NCBI GenBank assembly: GCA_018713335.1
Contig: DVOW01000058.1
Coordinates: forward strand, 1 to 38,578
Source of the DNA: Candidatus Merdivicinus intestinigallinarum
GTDB lineage: Bacteria; Bacillota; Clostridia; Oscillospirales; Ruminococcaceae
Length of the DNA: 38,578 nt
Reading direction: 5' to 3'
This document shows positions 32,496-38,578 of the stretch, piece after piece. The notes below the pieces were generated by a model. That model worked only from the letters and a program-made list of their open reading frames with translations, did not search any database and had not been told where the DNA came from. The first letter of the stretch is position 1, and every line of letters starts with the position of its first letter. A program made the position numbers and the translations under genes.

Positions 32496-33911
32496 ATGGC
32501 GGCCGCAGGTTCCCTTGCCGACCGATTATTTGATGTAAAACGTTTTCTCCACGGTTCCGAGCCTTTGGGGGACATCCCGCCGGGCCGTGCTATGTTCCGC
32601 AACGCCCTGCTGGTGGCTTGGCCCTCCATTTTGGAGTCCTTCCTGGTGGCGTTGGTAGGACTAATCGATACGGTGATGGTCAGTTCTCTCGGTTCCTTCG
32701 CCATTGCGGCGGTGGGGCTCACCACCCAGCCAAAATTCATCTGCCTGGCAATTTTCATTTCCCTGAACGTGGCGGTTTCCGCTCTGGTGGCCAGGCGGAG
32801 AGGGGAGAACGACCGGGAAAGCGCCAACAGCATCCTGGTCCAGGCCCTGATTATCACCATAGTTCTGACCGTTGTCATCAGCATCGCGGCGGTAGCTTTT
32901 GCCGACCCCATTATCCGCCTGGCGGGTTCAGCGGAGGACACTCACGAGTACGCCGTAGCTTACTTCCGCATCATTTCCGGCGGTATGGTGTTCAACGTGA
33001 TTTCCATGGTCATCAATGCGGCCCAGCGGGGGGCGGGCAACACGAAGATCGCCATGCGGACCAATTTAGTGTCCAACGGGGTCAACATTGTATTTAACTA
33101 CCTGCTCATCGGCGGGAATTTTGGATTCCCCAAACTGGGGGTTGCAGGCGCCGCCATCGCCACGGTCATCGGCACTGTGTTCGCCTGCGGCATGAGCATC
33201 TTTTCCGTGCTGAAGCGGGACCGGTTTTTAAGCCTGCGGTCTGTGAAGAAAATCGGTTTTGACCGGCGTTCCCTGGGGGCTTTGGCTGACTTGGGTTCCA
33301 GCACCCTGGCGGAGCAGATTTTCCTGCGGATCGGCTTTCTTACCTATGCCATCATCGTGGCAAACCTGGGCACCAACGCCTTTGCCGCCCACCAGGTGGG
33401 CATGAACATCATGAGCATCTCCTTTTCTTTCGGGGACGGTCTTTCGGTGGCGGCGGTGGCCCTGGTGGGCCGGAGCTTAGGGGAGAAGCGGCAGGATTTA
33501 GCCAAGATCTACGGCGCTGTCTGCCAGCGGATGGGGCTTGCCTTTTCTATTATCCTCTGCGTGGTCTATGTCACCTGCGGCGGGCTGATTTTCCAGCTGT
33601 TCTCAAGCGATACGGAGATTTTGGACTATGGCGTTATGATTATGAACATGATTGCCGTCATCGTCTTTATGCAGATCACCCAGGTAATTTACTCCGGCTG
33701 CCTCCGGGGCGGCGGGGACACCAAGTTCGTGGCTTTGGTTTCTCTAATCAGCGTGGCGTTTTTCCGTCCCTTCAGCGGCTGGCTGTTCTGCTATCCCCTG
33801 GGGCTGGGCCTCACCGGCGCTTGGATCGGCCTGGCCATCGACCAGTTCTGCCGCCTGGCCATGACTTTCTTCCGATTTAAAAGCGGCAAATGGACAAAGC
33901 ATACCATCTGA
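32496..33911 (+). CDS. MATE-family multidrug/metabolite exporter
   Basis: A 471-residue, 12-helix transporter of the MATE family, using a Na+ or H+ gradient. Two homologous six-helix halves are visible: the first begins around LVAWPSILESFLVALVGLIDTVMV, in pieces, and the second around LGSSTLAEQIFLRIGFLTYAIIV. CLRGGGDTKF is the usual motif before the last helices. ATG 32496 is chosen because the promoter at 32425-32454 lies over the earlier in-frame ATG at 32445. The substrate is unknown. It is unrelated in position to the MATE remnant at 13080. Confidence 0.92.
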   Translation: MAAAGSLADRLFDVKRFLHGSEPLGDIPPGRAMFRNALLVAWPSILESFLVALVGLIDTVMVSSLGSFAIAAVGLTTQPKFICLAIFISLNVAVSALVARRRGENDRESANSILVQALIITIVLTVVISIAAVAFADPIIRLAGSAEDTHEYAVAYFRIISGGMVFNVISMVINAAQRGAGNTKIAMRTNLVSNGVNIVFNYLLIGGNFGFPKLGVAGAAIATVIGTVFACGMSIFSVLKRDRFLSLRSVKKIGFDRRSLGALADLGSSTLAEQIFLRIGFLTYAIIVANLGTNAFAAHQVGMNIMSISFSFGDGLSVAAVALVGRSLGEKRQDLAKIYGAVCQRMGLAFSIILCVVYVTCGGLIFQLFSSDTEILDYGVMIMNMIAVIVFMQITQVIYSGCLRGGGDTKFVALVSLISVAFFRPFSGWLFCYPLGLGLTGAWIGLAIDQFCRLAMTFFRFKSGKWTKHTI

Positions 33912-33960
33912 CGGTGAATTGGGCCGGATTTATGACGCAAATGTAAATAGTTCTTGAAAA

Positions 33961-34000
33961 ATACCCCTTTCCCCTTGATTTTTTTCAGGGAAAGGGGTAT
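33961..34000. promoter_or_regulatory. 13-bp inverted repeat overlapping the htpG promoter
   Basis: ATACCCCTTTCCC (33961-33973) and GGGAAAGGGGTAT (33988-34000) form a perfect inverted repeat with a 14-base loop. On the minus strand it is followed by TTTTT and could stop antisense transcription; on the plus strand it lacks a U-tract. The htpG -35 lies in its loop and the -10 starts in its right arm. Confidence 0.7.
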
Positions 34001-34003
34001 AGT
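33975..34003 (+). promoter_or_regulatory. Promoter of htpG
   Basis: TTGATT (33975-33980), 17-base spacer, TATAGT (33998-34003), 12 bases before the CIRCE operator. Confidence 0.8.
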
Positions 34004-34015
34004 AATGGTAACGAC

Positions 34016-34042
34016 TTAGCACTCCAATGTTTTGAGTGCCAA
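34016..34042 (+). promoter_or_regulatory. CIRCE operator (HrcA-binding site)
   Basis: TTAGCACTC, nine-base spacer, GAGTGCCAA: one mismatch from the consensus TTAGCACTC-N9-GAGTGCTAA. It lies just after the promoter and before htpG, so HrcA repression relieved by heat or unfolded protein is expected. Confidence 0.92.
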
Positions 34043-34067
34043 TTTTTGAAAGGCAGGAATGGTTGAC

Positions 34068-35969
34068 ATGGCCAACAAAGAATTTAAAGCGGAATCCAAA
34101 CGTCTGCTGGATATGATGATCCACTCCATTTACACCCACCGGGAAATCTTCCTCCGGGAGCTGATTTCCAACGCCAGCGACGCCATTGACAAATTATATT
34201 ACCGCTCGCTGAACGAAAACATCACCGGCCTGAACCGGGACGATTTCTCCATCCAGATTTCCGTGGATAAGGACGCCCGGACCCTGACCCTCAGCGACAA
34301 CGGCATCGGCATGGACGAAAACGACCTGGAAAACAACCTGGGCACTATCGCTCAAAGCGGTTCCCTGGCCTTTAAGAAGGAAAACGCCGCCAACGAGGAC
34401 ATCGACATCATCGGCCAGTTCGGCGTGGGCTTTTACTCCGCCTTTATGGTCAGCGACAAGGTGACGGTTATCACCAAGCCCTACGGCTCCGACAAGGCCT
34501 GGAAATGGGAATCTGCCGGTGCGGAAGGGTACAGCATCGAGGAAACCCAGAAGGACGGCCACGGCACCGACATCATTCTGACCATTAAGCCCAGCACCGA
34601 GGAAGAGAATTACGACGAGTTCCTGGACAGCTACCGGCTCCAGGGCTTGGTCAAGAAATACTCCGACTACATCCGCTACCCCATCAAAATGGAAGTGGAA
34701 AAGAGCCGCATGAAGGAAGGCACCGGCACCGAGGAAAAACCGGCGGAATACGAGCAGTACACCGAGGTGGAAACCTTAAACAGCATGGTTCCCATCTGGA
34801 AAAAGAACCGCAGCGAGCTGAAGCCGGAGGATTACAACAACTTCTACAAAGAAAAATTCTTCGACTTCCAGGACCCCCTGCTGACCATCCATTCCAGCAC
34901 CGAAGGGGCCGCTACTTATAACGCCCTGCTCTTTATCCCCGGCCGTCCGCCCTTTGACTTCTTCACCAAGGAATACCAGAAGGGCCTCCAGCTTTACGCC
35001 AGCGGCGTGCTGATTATGGACAAATGCGCCGACCTTCTGCCGGATTATTTCAGCTTTGTCCGGGGCCTGGTGGACTCCCAGGACCTGTCTTTGAACATTT
35101 CCCGGGAAATGCTCCAGCATGACCGCCAGCTGAAGCTCATCGCCGACCGTCTGGAAAAGAAGATCAAGAGCGAATTAAAGGGACTGCTGGAGAAGGACCG
35201 GGAGAAATACGAAACCTTCTACAAAGCTTTCGGCCTGACCTTGAAATACGGCGCATACAGCGATTACGGCGCCCATAAGGACGTTTTGCAGGATCTGCTC
35301 ATGTTCTACTCCTCCTCTGAAAAGAAGCTGGTGACCCTGGCGGAATACAAGGAACGGATGAAAGAGGAGCAGAAGTATATTTACTACGCCTGCGGCGAAA
35401 CCGTGGAAAAAATCGACCGCCTGCCTCAGACGGAGCTGTTAAAAGACCACGGCTACGAGATCCTGTACCTGACCGACGATGTGGATGAGTTTGCCCTGAA
35501 GATGATGCGGGACTTTGAGGGCAAGGAATTCCGTTCCGCCGCCGACAAGGACCTTGGCATCGAGGAAGCTGCCGAAACCGATGAAACCAAGGCAAAGGCC
35601 GAGGAAAGCAAGGAGCTGCTCCGGATGATGAAGGACGCCTTGGAGGGCAAAGTCACCGATGTCCGGCTGTCCGGCCGCCTGAAATCCCACCCTGTCTGCT
35701 TAAGCGCCGACGGCGGCATTTCTCTGGAAATGGAAAAGGTGTTAAATACCATGCCCGGCAGCGGCCAGCAGGTCAAAGCCCAGCGGGTATTGGAGCTGAA
35801 TCCTTCCCATCCGGTCTTTGAAACCCTGAAAAACCTCTTTGCCACCGATGCGGAGCAGGTGAAAACCTACGCAAACCTCCTTTACAACCAGGCCCTGCTC
35901 ATCGAAGGGCTGCCCATTGAAGACCCGGTGGCCTTCTCCGAAGCCATTTGCAATTTGATGACCCGGTAA
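34068..35969 (+). CDS. htpG: Hsp90-family chaperone HtpG
   Basis: ATP-dependent cytosolic chaperone. The 633 residues contain the GHKL ATPase motifs: [19 protein letters not shown] with the catalytic Glu and the Asn, [11 protein letters not shown], and [13 protein letters not shown]; middle and C-terminal domains follow at normal length. ATG 34068 ([14 protein letters not shown]) is preferred because family members start close to MAxKEF and AGGA lies nine bases upstream; ATG 34059 is three codons earlier and possible. Control by CIRCE makes it a class I heat-shock gene here, unlike Bacillus subtilis htpG. Confidence 0.96.
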   Translation: MANKEFKAESKRLLDMMIHSIYTHREIFLRELISNASDAIDKLYYRSLNENITGLNRDDFSIQISVDKDARTLTLSDNGIGMDENDLENNLGTIAQSGSLAFKKENAANEDIDIIGQFGVGFYSAFMVSDKVTVITKPYGSDKAWKWESAGAEGYSIEETQKDGHGTDIILTIKPSTEEENYDEFLDSYRLQGLVKKYSDYIRYPIKMEVEKSRMKEGTGTEEKPAEYEQYTEVETLNSMVPIWKKNRSELKPEDYNNFYKEKFFDFQDPLLTIHSSTEGAATYNALLFIPGRPPFDFFTKEYQKGLQLYASGVLIMDKCADLLPDYFSFVRGLVDSQDLSLNISREMLQHDRQLKLIADRLEKKIKSELKGLLEKDREKYETFYKAFGLTLKYGAYSDYGAHKDVLQDLLMFYSSSEKKLVTLAEYKERMKEEQKYIYYACGETVEKIDRLPQTELLKDHGYEILYLTDDVDEFALKMMRDFEGKEFRSAADKDLGIEEAAETDETKAKAEESKELLRMMKDALEGKVTDVRLSGRLKSHPVCLSADGGISLEMEKVLNTMPGSGQQVKAQRVLELNPSHPVFETLKNLFATDAEQVKTYANLLYNQALLIEGLPIEDPVAFSEAICNLMTR

Positions 35970-35988
35970 AACCTAATGACTGCGTAAA

Positions 35989-36020
35989 CGGGGACCCCTT
36001 GTTTTTGAAACAGGGGGTCC
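35989..36020 (+). terminator. Intrinsic terminator of htpG
   Basis: GGACCCCTTGTTT, short loop, AACAGGGGGTCC, followed by TTATTCTTTT. Strong stem about 20 bases after the htpG stop. Confidence 0.85.
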
Positions 36021-36045
36021 TTATTCTTTTGACCTGCGGAGGGCC

Positions 36046-36318
36046 TCACGGATTGGGATGGCCGCCCTGCATCCGCTGGGTCAGGCGGTAAATCAGCTGT
36101 AACCGTACTTCTTCGGCAGTACAGCCTGGAAACTCTCCCGTTAGGTATTCCAAGGCGTCCTGCCATTCTGCCAGAGAAGCGGTATCGGCGGGGATGGTTT
36201 GGATAACAGCCAGCAGTACCGCCGGGTCGGTTCCTAGGCGCAAATCGGAGAGCCACGGGCAGCCGATCCTGCCCTGAATCATTTCCAGCAGCGATTTGGC
36301 AGCAGTCAGATCCTTCAT
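36046..36318 (-). CDS. Unknown small protein divergent from XRE regulator
   Basis: 90 residues, soluble, leucine-rich and probably all-helical (KDLTAAKSLLEMIQ, LAEWQDALEYLTG, AEEVRLQLIYRLTQRM). No family is recognised. ATG 36318 has AGAAAGGA nine bases upstream. It is divergent from the XRE-type regulator with a 127-base AT-rich gap, so it may be that regulator's target or partner. Confidence 0.65.
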   Translation of the reverse strand: MKDLTAAKSLLEMIQGRIGCPWLSDLRLGTDPAVLLAVIQTIPADTASLAEWQDALEYLTGEFPGCTAEEVRLQLIYRLTQRMQGGHPNP

Positions 36319-36445
36319 AGTCAAATTCCTTTCTGCAATAAATTTAATTATATAGACATTGTGTCGTTATAAATAATTATATCATAAACAAAGTGTGCAT
36401 ACAATATAAGTATCCGAATTTTTCTGAGGAAAAGGAGCGATACTT
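36319..36445. promoter_or_regulatory. AT-rich divergent regulatory gap
   Basis: The gap separating the unknown gene and the XRE gene is much more AT-rich than its neighbours. It contains GACATTGTGTC (a short inverted repeat, 36352-36362), a TATAAT-like element on the minus strand near 36345 and TACAAT/TATAAG on the plus strand near 36400. It is likely the promoter/operator region for both genes, but hexamers cannot be paired with confidence. Confidence 0.45.
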
Positions 36446-36796
36446 TTGGAAGTTGACTATCAGGGAATTGGCAGGCGAATCCGTGCTGCCCGGCAGACAC
36501 AGGGAATTTCCCAAGAAAAGCTGGCGGATCTGGTGGATTTGTCCAAGCCGCACATGAGCCATATTGAAACCGGTACAACGAAGGTGAGCCTTCCTACCCT
36601 TCTGCGGATCGCAAACTCCTTGGGCTGCACCCTGGACACCCTGGCGGTAGACAGCCTTGAGAACGCGGCGCCGCTGTATCAAAACGGCCTCCACCAGGAG
36701 CTGGAGGACTGTACGGCAGAGGAACTGGCCATTATGGAGGAAATGATCCGGGCGCTGAAAACCAGCCTGCGCCGGAGGAGAAAACAGGCAGAATAA
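36446..36796 (+). CDS. XRE-family helix-turn-helix regulator
   Basis: A 116-residue DNA-binding protein. Residues 7-62 form an HTH_3/XRE domain (IGRRIRAARQTQGISQEKLA, then LSKPHMSHIETG, LPTLLRIANSLG). A short helical, basic C-terminus (EMIRALKTSLRRRRKQAE) follows. The start is a TTG at 36446 because AAGGAG lies eight bases upstream and no ATG precedes the HTH. It probably controls itself and the divergent small gene. Confidence 0.88.
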   Translation: MEVDYQGIGRRIRAARQTQGISQEKLADLVDLSKPHMSHIETGTTKVSLPTLLRIANSLGCTLDTLAVDSLENAAPLYQNGLHQELEDCTAEELAIMEEMIRALKTSLRRRRKQAE

Positions 36797-36820
36797 GCCG
36801 CGGGAAAGGAGCAAAATTCC

Positions 36821-36849
36821 TTGCGGCCGCCGCCAATTTATGCTATACT
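36821..36849 (+). promoter_or_regulatory. Promoter of hydE
   Basis: TTGCGG (36821-36826), 17-base spacer, TATACT (36844-36849). Confidence 0.65.
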
Positions 36850-36894
36850 ATATGATTAATAACGGGCTTTTGCTTTGCGAATGGAGAGAATGAC

Positions 36895-37962
36895 ATGACC
36901 GAAAACCAGCAGCGGATCATACGGCTGTCCCAGGGGGAAATCCTGGAAAAAGGGGAGCTGGCGGCCCTTTTGGGCAGCTATACGCCGGAGGAACGGCAGT
37001 TTGCCGCAGACCTTGCCAGGGAAACGGCGACCCGGCAGTTTGGGAAACAGATTTATTTCCGGGGGCTTATTGAGTTTACCAATTACTGTAAAAACGACTG
37101 CCTTTACTGCGGCATCCGCCGGAGCAACAAAAACGCCAGCCGCTACCGCATGGAGCCTGCCCAGGTTCTGGACTGCTGCCGGTGGGGATACGGCCAGGGC
37201 TTCCGCACTTTTGTCCTGCAAGGGGGAGAGGACCCGTATTTTACCGACGGCCGGGTGGTGGAACTGGTTTTGGCCATTAAAGAGGAGTTCCCGGACTGCG
37301 CCGTCACCCTGTCCATTGGGGAAAAAAGCCGGGAAAGCTACCGGCGCTTCCGGGAGGCCGGGGCCGACCGGTACCTGCTGCGGCACGAAACGGCTTCACC
37401 GGACCATTACGCCAAGCTCCACCCGCCGGAACTGCGGTTGGAAAACCGGCTCCGCTGCCTTTCCGATTTGAAAGAATTGGGGTTCCAGACCGGCTGCGGG
37501 ATCATGGTGGGCTCCCCGTATCAAACGGCGGAAAACATCGCCGAGGATCTGCTGTTCATGCAGAAATTTAAACCCCAGATGATTGGCATCGGCCCCTTTA
37601 TCCCTCATCACGACACTCCTTTCCGGGACCGGAAGCCGGGGACGTTGGAGGACACCCTCTTTTTATTGAGCATTGTGCGGCTCATGCACCCCAAGGTGCT
37701 GTTGCCCGCCACCACGGCTTTGGGCACCATTTCTCCCGGAGGGCCGGACACCTTAGGCGGCCGCCAGCTGGGGATCCTGGCCGGGGCCAACGTGGTGATG
37801 CCCAACCTTTCCCCGGAGGATGTGCGGAGAAATTACCTGCTTTACGACAATAAGATCGGTTCCGGCGACGCCCCCTCCGACAGTGTGCAGAAAATGCGGG
37901 AGGAAGCCGCCGCCATCGGTTATGAGCCGGTGGTGAACAGGGGAGATTACCCGGAGGTTTGA
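36895..37962 (+). CDS. hydE: [FeFe]-hydrogenase maturase HydE (radical SAM)
   Basis: Radical SAM enzyme that helps build the di-iron subcluster of [FeFe]-hydrogenase with HydF and HydG. The CxxxCxxC cluster motif is C65-x3-C69-x2-C72 in FTNYCKNDCLYCG; the protein also has the HydE-typical GLIEFTNYCKNDC context, LQGGEDP, RHETASPDHY and MVGSPYQT. The 355-residue length is normal. The C-terminal cysteine triplet seen in some HydE proteins is not present, which is common. ATG 36895 follows GGAGAG. hydF, hydG and the hydrogenase itself are not in the window. Confidence 0.95.
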   Translation: MTENQQRIIRLSQGEILEKGELAALLGSYTPEERQFAADLARETATRQFGKQIYFRGLIEFTNYCKNDCLYCGIRRSNKNASRYRMEPAQVLDCCRWGYGQGFRTFVLQGGEDPYFTDGRVVELVLAIKEEFPDCAVTLSIGEKSRESYRRFREAGADRYLLRHETASPDHYAKLHPPELRLENRLRCLSDLKELGFQTGCGIMVGSPYQTAENIAEDLLFMQKFKPQMIGIGPFIPHHDTPFRDRKPGTLEDTLFLLSIVRLMHPKVLLPATTALGTISPGGPDTLGGRQLGILAGANVVMPNLSPEDVRRNYLLYDNKIGSGDAPSDSVQKMREEAAAIGYEPVVNRGDYPEV

Positions 37963-37967
37963 GTGAA

Positions 37968-38216
37968 ATGGAAACGAGAATCGCCCTCATCGGCATTATG
38001 GTGGAGGACGCCGAAGCGGCGGAACGCATCAACCGCATCCTCCACCAGTACAGCCAGTACATTATCGGCCGCATGGGCCTTCCTTACCGGGAAAAAGGGC
38101 TGTCCATTATCAGCGTGGTGGTGGACGCGCCGGGGGAGGCCATCAGCGCATTGTCCGGGAAACTGGGCATGATCCCAGGCGTCAGCACCAAGACGCTGTA
38201 TTCCAAAATCAAATAA
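37968..38216 (+). CDS. TM1266-type iron-only hydrogenase system regulator
   Basis: An 82-residue ACT-like/ferredoxin-fold protein of the NikR-C-like TM1266 family, usually encoded beside hydE/F/G and proposed to regulate the system. The start METRIALIGIMVEDAEAAER and the end GVSTKTLYSKIK are typical. ATG 37968 lies five bases after the hydE stop, with GGAGG at the hydE end. No DNA-binding domain is visible, so the regulatory role remains a proposal. Confidence 0.87.
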   Translation: METRIALIGIMVEDAEAAERINRILHQYSQYIIGRMGLPYREKGLSIISVVVDAPGEAISALSGKLGMIPGVSTKTLYSKIK

Positions 38217-38220
38217 AAAA

Positions 38221-38258
38221 GGCGGTATGCATCCCGTTTTGGGGCATACCGCCTTAGC
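38221..38258 (+). terminator. Terminator after hydE operon
   Basis: GGCGGTATGC (38221-38230) pairs perfectly with GCATACCGCC (38244-38253); the U-tract after it is weak on the plus strand, while the minus strand runs into TTTTTT. Confidence 0.75.
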
Positions 38259-38271
38259 TTGTCGAAAAACC

Positions 38272-38420
38272 TCTATTGAAAGAAAAACTACAAAAGTTTT
38301 GGTCAAGCTTTTTTAAAAGCTTGCAGTTTCCAAAGGCGGCGCCTTTGGCCGCTGTTGTCAAGCTACTTGACAACGCGCAGGAAGCAGAATCCTGCTTTTC
38401 ACGGTCCGGCCGCAAACAAA
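38272..38420. repeat. Cluster of short perfect palindromes near the right IS
   Basis: No gene is seen. Consecutive inverted repeats: AAGCTTTTTTAAAAGCTT (about 38307-38324), CCAAAGGCGGCGCCTTTGG (38330-38348), GTTGTCAAGCTACTTGACAAC (38354-38374) and AGCAGAATCCTGCT (38384-38397). The third resembles GTCGTCAAGCCTGCTTGACG in block 3 near 27519, so this belongs to the same repeat mosaic. Confidence 0.75.
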
Positions 38421-38456
38421 AAGAAAAAAGCGGAGCCATGAACTATAAGTGATATG

Positions 38457-38504
38457 CTCCCCCTATGGAAGACAAAGAAATAAAAAAGTCTTCTATAGGG
38501 GGAG
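38457..38504 (+). promoter_or_regulatory. Hairpin sequestering the second orfA Shine-Dalgarno
   Basis: CTCCCCCTATGGAAGAC (38457-38473) and GTCTTCTATAGGGGGAG (38488-38504) pair over 17 bp with one G-U wobble and a 14-base A-rich loop. AGGGGGAG lies in the 3' arm five bases before ATG 38510. Confidence 0.82.
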
Positions 38505-38509
38505 TTGTC

Positions 38510-38578
38510 ATGTCCAGGCCAAGTAAGTACAGTGCGAAAGAAAAGGAAAAAATAGTGGAGATGTGCCTGTCAGGGAAG
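38510..38578 (+). CDS. IS3-family transposase OrfA, N-terminus (runs off window)
   Basis: 23 codons, MSRPSKYSAKEKEKIVEMC, typical of the start of IS3-family OrfA helix-turn-helix proteins. Too short for subgroup assignment. Confidence 0.72.
   Translation, partial: MSRPSKYSAKEKEKIVEMCLSGK

Larger units (their letters stand above)
38445..38578 (+). mobile_element. Left end of a second IS3-family element (cut by window edge)
   Basis: Contains the first 23 codons of an orfA and its hairpin leader. The outer boundary is not determined; TGATATGCTCCCCC near 38450 is a candidate end. It differs in orfA from the element at 13.4-13.95 kb but shares the leader design. Confidence 0.65.

Noticed and set aside
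13974-38440. GC-rich segment as a 24-kb composite transposon flanked by outward-pointing IS3 ends
   Set aside because: The two IS elements differ, one is truncated, and the cargo is single-copy core genes; an assembly join or rearrangement is the simpler explanation.

Overview
The window looks like two different gut Firmicutes joined at an insertion sequence. Positions 1 to about 13,950 are AT-leaning, use A/T-rich codons and resemble Lachnospiraceae (for example Blautia-like) genes. Positions about 13,957 to 38,440 are visibly GC-richer, use GC-ending codons and carry the palindromic intergenic repeats and gene order of Oscillospiraceae/Ruminococcaceae-type Clostridia. Both halves carry core housekeeping genes (tyrS, scpAB on the left; mutS2, recO, era, ybeY, phoH, glmM, htpG on the right), so neither half behaves like a mobile island. 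The taxonomic names are inference from gene content and composition, not a search.

Left half (all genes on the minus strand): a truncated tyrosyl-tRNA synthetase gene with a Tyr T-box leader and a large nested palindrome between leader and gene (1-1154); a carbon monoxide dehydrogenase operon cooS-cooF-FAD/NAD oxidoreductase (1193-4824), predicted to move electrons from CO oxidation to NAD(P)H; an arginase-family enzyme with a nitroreductase (4864-6148); a D-Ala-D-Ala carboxypeptidase and scpB-scpA (6192-8837); a tightly coupled metallophosphoesterase-MoxR-DUF58-DUF4129 operon (8884-12977); then the 3' remnant of a MATE efflux gene cut by a truncated IS3-family element (13080-13955).

Right half: an asparaginase/small-molecule kinase pair; mutS2; a conserved recO-yqzL-era / dgkA-ybeY-phoH block; glmM; a divergent CPA2 cation/proton antiporter; a choline module in which a three-domain winged-helix/cytidylyltransferase/choline-kinase protein precedes a BCCT transporter; nagA; a MATE exporter; htpG behind a CIRCE operator; a divergent XRE regulator and unknown small gene; hydE with a TM1266-type hydrogenase regulator. 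The window ends inside the first codons of a second IS3-family element.

The most interesting items are the composition break at an IS, the nested palindrome before tyrS, the self-contained HTH-LicC-LicA/BCCT choline module with GTTCAA palindromes over its promoter, the two IS elements that both hide their transposase Shine-Dalgarno in a CCCCCTAT/ATAGGGGG hairpin, and the mosaic palindromic repeat family in the GC-rich half. I found no CRISPR array, tRNA, rRNA, recognisable defence system or phage.
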